A stretch of 64,000 nucleotides of DNA from Cohnella rhizosphaerae (GCF_029525575.1 NZ_JAPDIA010000003.1:558001-622000), one strand, 5' to 3'; positions 8,537 to 18,090 are shown, numbered from the stretch's first letter. Translations and numbers: made by a program. The notes: a model not told the origin generated them from the letters alone.

Positions 8537-10258
8537 ATGTCCCAACAATTAACCGGCATAGCGGCTTCTGCCGGCATCGCCATCGCCAGGGCGTTCCGGT
8601 ACGCGCATGCCGCGGCCGAGGCGCCGCAGCGCGCGGAGATCGGAGACGCGTCCGCGGAGGCGGAGCGCTTCCGCGCCGCCGTCGCCCGGGCGAAGACGGA
8701 GGTCGACGCGATCCGCGAATCGACGGAGCGCAGGCTCGGCGCCGCGAAGGCAGAGATTTTCGAAGCCCATCTGATGCTCCTCGAAGATCCCGATCTCGTG
8801 GACGCCGTCCTCGAGCAGATCGGCAATGAATCGGTGAACGCCGAATACGCGCTTCACGAAGTGACGGGCATGATCGTCGAGATGCTGCGGGGCATGGACA
8901 ACGAGATGCTTCGCGAACGGGCGACCGACGTGCTGGATGTCTCCGGCCGGGTCATGAGCCATCTGCAGGGTCGGCCGTACGCCGCGCTGTCCGGCATTAC
9001 GGAGGAGACGATTATCGTGGCTGAGGATCTGACGCCGTCCGATACGGCGCAGCTCGACCTGGACTACGTGCGCGGCTTCGTCACCGAGATCGGCAGCCGC
9101 ACGTCGCATTCCGCGATCATGGCGCGCTCGCTGGAGCTGCCCGCGATCGTCGGAGTCGGCAAAGCCGCGGCGGACGTCCCCGACGGGACGACGATCGTCC
9201 TCGACGCGACGGAGGGGCGAATCGTCGTCGATCCGAGCGACGAAGAACTTGCGGCTTACCGGGCGAAAAAGGATGCCCACGACGCGCGGGTGGCCGAGTT
9301 GAAGCGGCTCGCGGCCGAGCCTTCCGTATCGGCGGACGGCGTGCATGTCGAGCTTGCCGCCAACATCGGGGGCGTCGAGGACGTCGCCAAGGCGATGGAG
9401 AACGGCGCCGACGGCGTCGGACTTTTCCGCACCGAGTTCCTGTACATGGGGCGCAACTCGCTTCCGACCGAGGAAGAGCAGTACGAGACCTACCGGCATG
9501 TATTGGATAAAATGAAGGGCAAACGCGTCGTCATCCGCACGCTCGACATCGGCGGCGACAAAGAGCTGCCGTATCTGTCGCTGCCCAAGGAGAGCAATCC
9601 GTTTCTCGGCCTGCGGGCGGTTCGTTTTTGTCTAAGCCGCGAGGACGTGTTCCGCACGCAGCTTCGCGCGCTGCTCCGCGCGAGCACGGCGGGCAAGCTG
9701 AATATCATGTTCCCGATGATCGCCGTTGCGGGCGAGCTTCGCCAAGCGAAGACGATTCTGGGCGAGGAGCGCGCCAAGCTCGAAAGCGAAGGCGTCCCTA
9801 TCGCCGCCGATATCGAGGTCGGCATCATGATCGAGATTCCGGCTGCCGCGCTGAACGCGGACTACTTGGCGAAGGAAGTCGACTTTTTCAGCATCGGGAC
9901 GAACGATCTGATCCAATACACGATGGCGGCGGACCGCATGAACGATGCCGTAGCGTACCTGTACCAGCCTTATCATCCGTCCATCCTGCGCCTCGTCCGC
10001 ATGGTCATCCGCGCCGCGGCGCGCGAAGGCAAGTGGACCGGCATGTGCGGCGAAATGGCCGGCGACCTGACGGCGATTCCGCTGCTGCTCGGCCTCGGCC
10101 TCGGCGAGTTCAGCATGAGCGCGTCGTCCGTGCTGCCCGCCCGCGAGCTGATCGGCCGATTGTCCAAGGAAGAATGGTCGAAGCTTGCCGAAGAGGCGCT
10201 GCAGCTCGGCACGCAAGAGGAAGTCAAACAATTCGTAGAACAAAGGAGTCATGCCTGA
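8537..10258 (+). CDS. ptsI: PTS enzyme I (phosphoenolpyruvate-protein phosphotransferase)
   Basis: The general PTS enzyme that moves phosphate from phosphoenolpyruvate to HPr. It has 573 residues and no break. The active-site histidine lies in SRTSHSAIMARSLELP (about residue 190). The C-terminal PEP-binding barrel carries GLFRTEFLYM, GGDKELPYL and FSIGTNDLIQYTMAADR. Start ATG 8537 follows AAGGAGAGATGCACG. The gene sits at the end of the mannitol operon, before ptsH. The common Bacillus order is ptsH then ptsI in a separate operon. Whether this is the only EI copy in the genome cannot be seen. Confidence 0.95.
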   Translation: MSQQLTGIAASAGIAIARAFRYAHAAAEAPQRAEIGDASAEAERFRAAVARAKTEVDAIRESTERRLGAAKAEIFEAHLMLLEDPDLVDAVLEQIGNESVNAEYALHEVTGMIVEMLRGMDNEMLRERATDVLDVSGRVMSHLQGRPYAALSGITEETIIVAEDLTPSDTAQLDLDYVRGFVTEIGSRTSHSAIMARSLELPAIVGVGKAAADVPDGTTIVLDATEGRIVVDPSDEELAAYRAKKDAHDARVAELKRLAAEPSVSADGVHVELAANIGGVEDVAKAMENGADGVGLFRTEFLYMGRNSLPTEEEQYETYRHVLDKMKGKRVVIRTLDIGGDKELPYLSLPKESNPFLGLRAVRFCLSREDVFRTQLRALLRASTAGKLNIMFPMIAVAGELRQAKTILGEERAKLESEGVPIAADIEVGIMIEIPAAALNADYLAKEVDFFSIGTNDLIQYTMAADRMNDAVAYLYQPYHPSILRLVRMVIRAAAREGKWTGMCGEMAGDLTAIPLLLGLGLGEFSMSASSVLPARELIGRLSKEEWSKLAEEALQLGTQEEVKQFVEQRSHA

Positions 10259-10521
10259 TGCTGTCCGAAACGTATACCGTCATTCACCCGTCCGGGTTCC
10301 ACGCGCGCCCGACCAAGATCTTCGTTCACGCGGCGACGCAGTTCAATTGCAAGGTGAACCTGATCAAAGGAACCAAGAAGGTCAACGGCAAGAGCTCGCT
10401 GGGCCTGCTCTCGCTGGGCCTCGCCAAGGGAGACGAAGTCACGCTGGAAGTCGACGGCGAGCGCGAAGAAGAAGCGCTGCGCGAGCTCGGGCCGCTGCTG
10501 TCGAAGATTTACGAGGAGTAA
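10258..10521 (+). CDS. ptsH: PTS phosphocarrier HPr
   Basis: An 87-residue phosphocarrier between enzyme I and the sugar-specific EIIA proteins. His15 lies in HPSGFHARPTK, and Ser46 lies in NGKSSLGLLSLG. Ser46 is the site used by HPr kinase for catabolite control, so this is a full HPr and not a Crh-type protein lacking His15. Its ATG overlaps the last base of the ptsI stop. A strong terminator follows, closing the operon. Confidence 0.93.
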   Translation: MLSETYTVIHPSGFHARPTKIFVHAATQFNCKVNLIKGTKKVNGKSSLGLLSLGLAKGDEVTLEVDGEREEEALRELGPLLSKIYEE

Positions 10522-10540
10522 GGCCGAGGCATGAATGAAG

Positions 10541-10592
10541 AAGGCTGTCCCTCCCGATCGCAAGTTGCGCTCGGAAGGACAGCCTTTTTTTT
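10541..10592 (+). terminator. Rho-independent terminator of the mtl-pts operon
   Basis: A stem of AAGGCTGTCC with GGACAGCCTT (10541-10550 with 10577-10586) and eight T's. The T-run overlaps the stop codon of the convergent DUF4190 gene. Confidence 0.88.
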
Positions 10593-11530
10593 ATGCTTCC
10601 ATGATGATGTTCGAATAGTTGTTGTAATCGTAATTGTTGTCCGTCGCGGCAAAGGCGAAGATGAGGATCAGCGCGAGAATGACGAAGTACAGGACCGTGC
10701 CCACGATCGAGCAAATGAGTCCGGCGACGGCCATGCCGGAGCCTTGTTCGCCGCGAACGCGGATCTCCTTCAACGAGATCGCGGATACGATGATGCCGAC
10801 GACGCCCAGGAAGAAGCCGATGAACGGGATGACAATCGAAGCGATGCCGAGGATTAGCGCGGCGACCGACTTGCTGTTCGAGCGTGCAGGCGGCGTCATG
10901 GGCGAACGGGCATAATCGTAGGCCGGCGGGCGGTATGAAGGATTCTGAGCCGGCCCGCCGCCGTACGGTTGTTGGCCATGGTTCGGGTGATGCTGCGAAT
11001 AAGAAGGGCCTTGGGGCGGCGGATAGTAGCCGCCATGGTTCTGCCCATGCTGCTGACCGGCATACGGTTGACCGGCATGCTGCCCTTGCTGCTGTCCGGC
11101 ATGCTGGTCGTACGGATGGCCTGCATAATGCCCATGCTGCTGATCGGCTCGCGGCGGATACGCGCCGGGCTGGGCCCCGGGATGCCAGCCCGGGGCAGCC
11201 CGCGATGGATCTTCGGGCGCGCGATAGCCGCCTCCGGGCGCCTGCCGATTCGGCGGCCACGCCTGCTCATCCGCCGAGCGGTACCCGCCGCCGGCCCCCC
11301 TGCCGGTCGAACGTCCGCGCCGGTTCGTCTCCCGTGCGGTTCCCGTCGCCCGCAGCCTGCCCCTCGTGCGCGCGCGCCGGATCGCTCGCCGCGCGGTCTC
11401 CCGCGGCTTCGCCGTCGCGGTTCGACGGCTGGGCTTGCGAAGCGTCCGGCGCCTTGCCGGCGTCCGAGCCGGGAGACGGATCCGCCGGCCCCGGCCCGCT
11501 CCAATTGTTATTCGAATCGTCGGATGTCAT
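10591..11530 (-). CDS. DUF4190 membrane protein with a long Gln/Pro/Gly/His-rich N-terminus (one frameshift)
   Basis: Restored length is about 312 residues. The first ~215 residues are low complexity. They start acidic and polar, then become rich in Gln, His, Gly, Tyr and Pro, with repeated QHAGQ, YGQQHG and YYPPPQG blocks. The last ~100 residues hold a DUF4190 domain with two membrane helices (VAALILGIASIVIPFIGFF and AGLICSIVGTVLYFVI). Six C's at 11295-11300 on the plus strand mark the frameshift. The start at 11530 has AAAGGGAG upstream. The gene lies downstream of the DUF975 gene, 34 bp away. Function unknown. Confidence 0.75.
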
Positions 11531-11564
11531 CGTCCAGTCTCCCTTTGCGGATAGGCTTCGGTTA

Positions 11565-12197
11565 TCAGTATTGATAGTTGTTCAGACCGGGCTGGAGGGG
11601 CGGTTCAACATAATTGGCCCGATTCAGATCCTCGTAGAAGTGGGCGAGTCCGGTGTAGAAGTAAGGTACGACCCACAGCAGTCCGATGCCGAGCGGGATC
11701 AAGCCGAGAATGGCCCAGCCGAGATAGCTCAGGCAGAAGACAAAATAGCGTCCCTTGTTGCCCGCCATCATCTCTTTGCTACGCCGAATGGCCTCAAGGC
11801 CGCCGATGCCCGGGTTGTCGCGCAAGATGAAGAAGGCTTGCGAATAGCGAATCGCGGCGATGATGCCCGGTATGATAAACAGCAGCATCCAGAGGAACGT
11901 AAAGATCCCGACGAGCAGGTTTAAGATAAAGGCCTCGGAGAAGCGGTTAAAGCCGCTGAACAGCCCGCCGATGCTCGGATTGCGTTCGCGCACAAGATCC
12001 TGGAAGTACCCGTAAAGCCCGAGCATCAGTGGCCCGGTCAGCACAAGCGAAGCCACCCATCCGATCAGCGGGATGCGTTCGAGAATGCCGATTACCGAAA
12101 ATACGATGAAATAGACCAGCGCGAGCAGCACCGGCTCCGTCCATTTTCCATGCAATGTCGTTCTTGCTCGTGCCCGAAGCTCCGAACTTGTCGTCAT
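11565..12197 (-). CDS. DUF975 integral membrane protein
   Basis: A 210-residue protein with four or five hydrophobic segments (LLALVYFIVFSVIGILE, LLVGIFTFLWMLLFIIPG, LGWAILGLIPLGIGLLWVV). RYSQAFFILRDNPGIGGLEA followed by SKEMMAGNKGR is the DUF975 signature. I chose the start at 12197 (MTTSSELRARAR) because AGGTGG lies just upstream. It is probably co-transcribed with the DUF4190 gene. Function unknown. Confidence 0.85.
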   Translation of the reverse strand: MTTSSELRARARTTLHGKWTEPVLLALVYFIVFSVIGILERIPLIGWVASLVLTGPLMLGLYGYFQDLVRERNPSIGGLFSGFNRFSEAFILNLLVGIFTFLWMLLFIIPGIIAAIRYSQAFFILRDNPGIGGLEAIRRSKEMMAGNKGRYFVFCLSYLGWAILGLIPLGIGLLWVVPYFYTGLAHFYEDLNRANYVEPPLQPGLNNYQY

Positions 12198-12656
12198 TTG
12201 CTCAATTCCACCTTTGCGTCGTGTTGTGGTGCAGAAGCCTGTACCCAATCCATGCTAATTTTACAAGCGATGTCACATTTCGACAACCACTTTTTGGAAC
12301 GGGACGGTCCCAAGCCCCCTATATCCTATGCCCTGCTTCTCCGTCCGTATGCTTCAAGGTGCGGGCGGAACTTCGGCAAGCTTCGGTCGCGCCGACTTGA
12401 ATGAGGGAAGCCAAGCAGAAGAGTTACTTCATATTACCGTGTGTGGACACAAAAAAAAACCGCCAAAGGCGGATTTTAGGCAAATTTTAAGTAAGGGGAT
12501 CAGTGGTTGCTGATCGTAAAAGAGATATGTATCCTCGACATCTATAATATTAGATTAACACGCCGGAAAAGAATAGTCTAGTCTTTTTTTGTGAATTTGT
12601 TATCATTTGGAATGCTCTTCCCGGGAGAGCCCATCTGACGCGAAAAGAGGGATACA
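12198..12656. other. Gene-free spacer between divergent operons
   Basis: It must hold the promoters for the DUF975 gene (left) and the ABC exporter (right). I see no supported gene. An AT-rich stretch at 12540-12620 is the likely exporter promoter region, but I cannot name a clear -35/-10 pair. A small hairpin is listed separately. Confidence 0.5.
12451..12477 (-). terminator. Short hairpin with T-tract on the minus strand
   Basis: CCGCC-AAA-GGCGG at 12460-12472. On the minus strand it is followed by nine T's; on the plus strand by ATTTT. It would stop transcription running leftward from the exporter side. Confidence 0.5.
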
Positions 12657-13433
12657 ATGACTGTGCTATGGGTGCTGGCCAGAAGCGCGTACAACAGCCG
12701 TCTGCAATATACGGCGTCGCACGCCGTGCGCACGGTTGCCAGCGTGATTTTCGGCATGATCTATATCTCGATATGGCAAGGGATCGGCGAGCAGTACGCG
12801 CTGGAGGGCTACGGACGGGAGGGGATGGTCGCCTACATCGCGTTTAACCAGGTGATTTTGTGGCTGACGTTCACCTCCCATGGACTCGGGCTGGAGGATC
12901 GGGTCCGTACCGGGCAAATCGCGCTTGACCTGATTCGCCCGATTCACTTGTTCGCGTTCTCGGCGGGGCGGGAAACCGGCTCGATCGCCTACAACTTACT
13001 CTTCACCGCCCTCCCCCTGTACGTCCTCTACGCGGTGTTCGTCGGACTGCCGGTTCCCTCTGAACCCGGTCTTTGGCTGCGCACGCTTGCGGCGCTCGCC
13101 ATGGCCGCCTATATCGGCATCTGCATCTCGTACTGCATCGGCGTGACGGCGTTATGGACGGTGGAGAGCCGCTGGTTCAGCCTGCTGAACTATTCGCTGA
13201 GCTTCGTGCTGTCCGGCTTCCTCATGCCGATCGCCTGGATGCCCGGCTGGCTGCAGACGATCGCCAGACTGTCGCCGTACCCGGCGTTCAACGACATTCC
13301 GACCCGCACCTATCTCGGCAATGCGGCGCCGGCCGCGCTGCTCGCGCCGCTGGTCTGGTGCGCGCTGCTCTCGTTCGCCTGCTTCGCGGCGACGTCCGCC
13401 GTACGGCGCAAGGTGGAGGTGCAGGGCGGATGA
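12657..13433 (+). CDS. ABC-2 type transporter permease (first)
   Basis: A 258-residue membrane protein with about six helices, the first half of an exporter permease pair. FVLSGFLMPIAWMPGWLQTIARLSPYP near the C-terminus is typical of uncharacterised ABC-2 permeases that pair with a second permease and an ATPase, as the next two genes do here. Start ATG 12657 follows AAAGAGGGATACA. Its stop overlaps the next start as ATGA (13430-13433). Substrate unknown. Confidence 0.85.
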   Translation: MTVLWVLARSAYNSRLQYTASHAVRTVASVIFGMIYISIWQGIGEQYALEGYGREGMVAYIAFNQVILWLTFTSHGLGLEDRVRTGQIALDLIRPIHLFAFSAGRETGSIAYNLLFTALPLYVLYAVFVGLPVPSEPGLWLRTLAALAMAAYIGICISYCIGVTALWTVESRWFSLLNYSLSFVLSGFLMPIAWMPGWLQTIARLSPYPAFNDIPTRTYLGNAAPAALLAPLVWCALLSFACFAATSAVRRKVEVQGG

Positions 13434-14221
13434 ACTGGCTGCGAATCTCCTGGCTGCTCTACAAGATCAACGTCCGCGCGAGGATGCAGTACCGGGTCAG
13501 CTTCCTGCTGACGACGCTGCTCGCATCGGTCGTGACCGTCGCCGAGTTTCTCGGCCTGGCGGTCGTGCTGCACGCGTTCGGCGCGATCCGGGGCTGGAAC
13601 GTGTGGGAGATCGGGTATCTCTACGGCGTGCTCATGACGGCCAAGTATTTGTACCGGGGCGTCGGCTCCGCCGTCAACAATTTCGAGCCTTACCTCGTGA
13701 ACGGACAGCTGGACCAGCTGCTGCTGCGGCCGATGCCGCTTCTGCTGTCGGTGCTGACCTCCCGGACCCGGATGGTCGGCGGCGAGCTGCTGCAGAGCCT
13801 GACCGTGCTGGGCGTCTGCCTCGGCAAGCTGCTCGGGGACGGGACGGCCGGGTGGTCGGCGATTCCTTTAACGCTGCTGATCGTCTGCACGGGCACCGTC
13901 ATTATGTTCGCCGTCGGTCTCGCGACGGCGGCGGTCGGCTTTTGGACGACGCGAACCGAGGATCTGTCGGTGCTGACGGACAATGCGTCCACGACCGCAA
14001 GCCAGCTCCCGCTCAGCCTGTTTCCCGACTGGCTGCGCACGCTGCTGCTGACCGTCGTTCCGTTCGGATTCATCAACTACGTGCCGGCGATGTTTATTAT
14101 CCGGTCCGAATGGGGCTGGTGGACGATCCCCGCGACCGGTGCCGTGGCGGCGATGTCCCTTGGCGCGGCGCTCGCCTTGTGGCGCGTCGGGGTGCGGAGA
14201 TACCAAAGCACGGGTACCTGA
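13430..14221 (+). CDS. ABC-2 type transporter permease (second, DUF990-like)
   Basis: 263 residues with about six membrane helices, overlapping the upstream permease gene by four bases. Features such as LVNGQLDQLLLRPMPLLL and VVPFGFINYVPA are typical of the partner permease in this exporter family. With the previous gene it probably forms a heterodimeric channel. Substrate unknown. Confidence 0.85.
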   Translation: MNWLRISWLLYKINVRARMQYRVSFLLTTLLASVVTVAEFLGLAVVLHAFGAIRGWNVWEIGYLYGVLMTAKYLYRGVGSAVNNFEPYLVNGQLDQLLLRPMPLLLSVLTSRTRMVGGELLQSLTVLGVCLGKLLGDGTAGWSAIPLTLLIVCTGTVIMFAVGLATAAVGFWTTRTEDLSVLTDNASTTASQLPLSLFPDWLRTLLLTVVPFGFINYVPAMFIIRSEWGWWTIPATGAVAAMSLGAALALWRVGVRRYQSTGT

Positions 14222-14274
14222 TTCGTCGAACGGACGGTCATTTTACACATTCCATCGAACAAGGAGGGCTCGGC

Positions 14275-15279
14275 ATGACTACGATGCTGGAAGCCAAGGG
14301 GCTCGGAAAAACGTTCGCGACGACGCTGCCCAAGGCGGGCAGGCTTAAAGCGGTGCGGACTTTGTTCTCGCGCGACCGCAAGATCGTGACGGCGGTCAAC
14401 GCGCTCGACATGCATATCGAACAAGGCGAGTTCGTCGGCTTTATTGGGCCTAACGGTGCGGGCAAGTCAACGACGATCAAGATGCTGTGCGGCATTCTCC
14501 ACCCGAGCGCGGGGGAGGTGCGGATCTGCGGGCTTAGCCCGCAGCGGGACAGGCGGCGCGTGGCGAGGCGTATCGGCGTCGTGTTCGGCCAGCGGTCGCA
14601 GTTGTGGTGGGACCTGCCGCTGAAGGACAGCTTCGACATCTTGGCGGCGATGTTCCGTCTTGAGGCCGCGGCGAAGGAGCGGCAGCTGGCGAAGCTCGAG
14701 GAAGTGCTGCAGCTGCGGGATTTCTGGGATACGCCTGTGCGCCGGCTGTCGCTCGGGCAGCGGATGCGCGGGGATCTGGCCGCGGCGCTGCTGCACGACC
14801 CGGAGCTGCTGGTGCTCGACGAACCGACGATCGGCATGGATGCGGCGGCCAAGCGGCAGATTCGCGACCACTTGAGGCTGCTCAACGATCAATTCGGCAA
14901 AACGGTGCTGCTCACGACGCACGACATGGACGACATCGAAACGCTGTGCAAGCGGGTCATCGTGATCAGCCGCGGAGAGCTGCTGTATGACGGCGGGCTG
15001 GAGAAGCTCCGGGAGCGAATCGGACTGCCGACGACGGTGCGCGTCACGTATGCCGGGGACACGGCCCTCGCGCCGGGCATGCGAATCGGAGACGGCCTGA
15101 CGGCCGCCTCCGAAGAGATTTGCGTAGAAAGCGCGCTTGGACGGGAGGCCGCAGTCAGCTTCAATCGCGAGCGGATCGGCGTCATGGAGGTCCTGCGCCT
15201 GCTGTCCGCTTGGGGAGACATCGCGGACGTGCACGTCGAGGAGCCCGAGTTCGAGGAGATCGTCAGCCGAATTTATTGA
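14275..15279 (+). CDS. ABC transporter ATP-binding protein of the exporter
   Basis: 334 residues that power the two upstream permeases. Walker A is GPNGAGKST (about residue 61), the signature is LSLGQRMRGDLA, and Walker B is LLVLDEPTIGMD. An extra N-terminal segment before the first strand (TLPKAGRLKAVRTLFSRDRK) and the long C-terminal tail fit the subfamily that works with paired ABC-2 permeases. ATG 14275 has AAGGAGGG upstream. It converges with the DUF421 gene, 22 bp away. Confidence 0.9.
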   Translation: MTTMLEAKGLGKTFATTLPKAGRLKAVRTLFSRDRKIVTAVNALDMHIEQGEFVGFIGPNGAGKSTTIKMLCGILHPSAGEVRICGLSPQRDRRRVARRIGVVFGQRSQLWWDLPLKDSFDILAAMFRLEAAAKERQLAKLEEVLQLRDFWDTPVRRLSLGQRMRGDLAAALLHDPELLVLDEPTIGMDAAAKRQIRDHLRLLNDQFGKTVLLTTHDMDDIETLCKRVIVISRGELLYDGGLEKLRERIGLPTTVRVTYAGDTALAPGMRIGDGLTAASEEICVESALGREAAVSFNRERIGVMEVLRLLSAWGDIADVHVEEPEFEEIVSRIY

Positions 15280-15301
15280 CGGTCCGCCCTACTTGAACGC
15301 G

Positions 15302-16164
15302 TTACCCCTGCAGCATTGGCTTCAGGTCGGAGATGACCTGCGCGAGCGCAGCGGAGGTGCGCGTGTACATGGCTTTGGCGTCCTTGTCCTTCGTCGACAC
15401 GGCGAACAGCTCCAGATCCGCCTCCAGCTTTTTCAGGTTGGCGAGCAGCAGCGCCTTGCCCTGCGGCGCGGGCACCTGAAGCTTGTCGTCGTACAGATCG
15501 ACGTAAAGCTGCTGGTAGGCGTCCACCTGACCGAGAAATACGTTGTCCACCGTAACGCCGATTTTCTCCAGCTCGGTCGCCAGCCAACCCGGGCTAAGAC
15601 CCGCGGTGGCGAGGGGCTCGTTCATCATTTTGCCGTCCATGATGACGACCTGCGGCTCGACTTCGTGAACCTTGGGCATGCCCATATCGCTCGGCGTGAG
15701 CGGCTGCTTTTCTTTTTTGAGCAGGACGCTGAGTTCCCCCGCTCGTCTCCATGACCGCGAACTCGACGTCCGCGAGGTTAAAGGCGTTTTTGCCGCGCAG
15801 TTGTTCCATCAGCTCGTCCGACGTCAGATGCTCCTTTTTTCAGATTATCCTCCATCACCTTGCCCTCTTTGATGACGACCCGGCCGCGTCCTTCGAGCAA
15901 ATGGCGCAGCCGGATGCTTTTCATCGATATATACTCCAGGGTAAAGGGGACGGCGAACCAGACAGCCAGCGCGATAAGCCCGTGCGAATAATGGGCCTCC
16001 ATATCGGTGGAGATGAAGCCCGCGAGTTCCCCGAGCGTAATGCCAAGTATATATTCAAAAAAAGTAAGCTGGGAAATCTGCTTTTTGCCGAGCAGCCGGG
16101 CCATGATGAACAGCACGACCAGCGCGCCCAGCGAGCGGAAAATGATCTGACTCCACATCGGCAT
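15302..16164 (-). CDS. DUF421 (YetF-like) membrane protein with a DUF1657-like C-terminus (two frameshifts)
   Basis: Restored length is 286 residues. The N-terminus has three membrane helices and GKKQISQLTFFEYILGITLGE, the YetF hallmark. A soluble domain follows (KNAFNLADVEFAVMETSG). The last ~50 residues (LKKLEADLELFAVSTKDKD and on) resemble the separate DUF1657 protein at 17884-18090. Frameshifts lie at a run of six T's (15835-15840) and five C's (15736-15740), each one base too long. The gene follows spoVAD by 4 bp. Such proteins occur in spoVA clusters linked to spore heat resistance; the exact role is unknown. Confidence 0.82.
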
Positions 16165-16168
16165 GACG

Positions 16169-17208
16169 TTAACCTTCCTTCTCCAAAATGGAATCCGGCG
16201 CCTCCAGCGCGACCGCGTGCGCGATGCCCGGGATGGACTCGCTCTGCTGAAGCGCCAGCGGCGACATAAGCGCGCCCGTCGCGACGACGAGAATCCGGCG
16301 CAGCTCGCCCTTGCTCAGCTTTTTCAGCAGGTGGCCGTAGGTTACGACGGCGGAGCAGCCGCAAGCCGCTGCCGCCGGCCTGCACCATCTGCTTGTCGTA
16401 GTCGTAGATCATCATGCCGCAGTCGCGAAAACGCGTCTTGTGCATCGGGATGCGATGCTTGTCGAACAGGTCGCTGGCAAGCTCGTGCCCGACCTTCGCC
16501 AAGTCCCCCCGTCACGATGAGATCGTAGTGGTCCGGACCGACGCCGAGGTCGCGAAAGTGCGAGACGATCGTATCGACCGCGGCCGGCGCCATCGCCGCC
16601 CCCATATTGAACGGATCGGTAATCCCCATGTCGACGACGCGTCCGATCGTGGCGGCCGCGACGCGGGGGCCGTCTCCCTCGCTCGCGACGAGAACCGCGC
16701 CGGCGCCGGTCACCGTGTATTGCGCGTAAGGCGGCTTTTGCGAACCGTATTCGGTCGGATAGCGAAATTGCTTTTCGGCGGTCGAATTATGGCTGCAGGT
16801 ACCGGCCAGCACATGCTTGGCGCCGCCTGTCGAGATCAGATAAGAGGCGATCGCAAGGCTCTCCATCGAGGTGGAGCATGCGCCGAACATGCCGATATAA
16901 GGCATTGCCAGCGTGCGAGCGGCGTAGCTGCTGCTCGTAATCTGGTTCATCAAGTCTCCGCCGATGTAAAAGCTGATCTGGTCCTGCGTCATGCCTGCCT
17001 TTTGCAGCGCGATCTTGGCCGCTTCCTCCAGATAGGTTCGTTCTGCTTTCTCCCAGCTGTCCTGGCCGACCAAGGAGTCGTCGTGCACGATGTCGAAGTC
17101 GCGGCCGAGCGGGCCCCTTCCCTCGAACGGTCCGACGACGGTGCCGGACGACAAGAGGGCGGGTTTGTCGCGGAACAGCCAGCTCTGATGCCCCTTCAGA
17201 ATCGTCAT
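16169..17208 (-). CDS. spoVAD: Stage V sporulation protein AD (two frameshifts)
   Basis: A thiolase-fold protein of the spore inner membrane. In Bacillus it binds dipicolinic acid and is needed to load it into the spore. Restored length is 345 residues. It has FGACSTSMESLAIASYLIS, AGTCSHNSTAEKQFRYPTEY and VTGAGAVLVAS. Frameshifts lie at six C's (16505-16510) and at the AA of 16363-16364; one base less at each restores VTGDLAKVGHELASDLF and GCGCSAVVTYGHLLKKL. I chose 16169-17208 because GGAGGG precedes the second ATG. It is co-transcribed with spoVAC. Confidence 0.9.
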
Positions 17209-17212
17209 TCGA

Positions 17213-17686
17213 TCACCCTCCATATCCGAAAATAAATCGCAGGAGCCCGATAATGAACGCTGCCACGGTGCCGAACACGATGACGGAGCCCGCGAGCTTG
17301 AACATATTCGCGCCCGTGCCGAGCACGAGTCCTTCGCTGCGGTGCTCGATGGCCGCGGACGACATGGCGTTTGCGAAACCGGTCACGGGCACCGCGGTTC
17401 CGGCGCCGGCCCATTGGCCGAGCTTGTCGTACACGCCGGCCGCGGTGAGCACGACCGAGATCGCGATCAGGACGGCGACCGTCGGAGCGGCCGCTTCCTT
17501 CTGCGTCATGTCTGCGAAGCGCATGAACGCTTCCTGGATGCCCTGGCCGAGCGTGCAGATGAGGCCGCCGACGACGAAGGCGCGCAGGCAGTTGAGCGCG
17601 ACCGGACGCGCCGGCTGCCGCTTCAAGGCTAGCTGACGGTATTCCTGCTGAACCGGCGTCAGCTTTTTGATCTTGTTGTTCGCCAT
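17213..17686 (-). CDS. spoVAC: Stage V sporulation protein AC
   Basis: A 157-residue membrane protein of the spore dipicolinic-acid channel complex. In Bacillus it behaves as a mechanosensitive channel. Four hydrophobic segments are visible, with NCLRAFVVGGLICTLGQGIQ and FANAMSSAAIEHRSEGLVLG as family marks. The start follows TAGGAGGCGAACGTC. It is followed by spoVAD and the DUF421 gene. The usual spoVAE gene is missing from this cluster. Confidence 0.92.
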   Translation of the reverse strand: MANNKIKKLTPVQQEYRQLALKRQPARPVALNCLRAFVVGGLICTLGQGIQEAFMRFADMTQKEAAAPTVAVLIAISVVLTAAGVYDKLGQWAGAGTAVPVTGFANAMSSAAIEHRSEGLVLGTGANMFKLAGSVIVFGTVAAFIIGLLRFIFGYGG

Positions 17687-17883
17687 GACGTTCGCCTCCT
17701 ACTTTCGTGCAAATGACGGGCAGTATAAGTTGAGGATGCCTCGCCGGCCGGATTTTTACCCGCAAGAAGCGGACGGTCGCGCGCCGACCAGATGTTTACA
17801 GTTGTGAAGCGCGGCGCTGTCGGGCAAATTAGACGAGTCCCTCTGCGGGGGAACATTACCGAAGAGAAAGAGGCGTAGCGAAC

Positions 17884-18090
17884 ATGACCGTAGCATCCCA
17901 AGTAAAAACCACGGTGGCATCGCTCAAAAGCGCTCAGGCGAGCCTGGAGCAATTCGCGATCAGCACGCAAAACCAGCAAGCCAAGCAGCTATTCACAGAC
18001 GCGGCTGCGCAAACCCAGCAGATCGTCGATCAAGTGGAACAGCGCGTTCAGCAGTTGGAGCAGGAAGAACCGCAGTACAAAGGATTCTGA
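17884..18090 (+). CDS. DUF1657 small protein of the spoVA cluster
   Basis: 68 residues, helical, starting MTVASQVKTTVASLKSAQAS and ending QLEQEEPQYKGF, which matches the DUF1657 family. These proteins cluster with spoVA genes, DUF421 proteins and YhcN lipoproteins in spore formers. Here it faces away from spoVAC, 197 bp apart, across a divergent promoter region. AAAGAGGCG precedes the ATG. Function unknown; probably a spore protein. Confidence 0.85.
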   Translation: MTVASQVKTTVASLKSAQASLEQFAISTQNQQAKQLFTDAAAQTQQIVDQVEQRVQQLEQEEPQYKGF

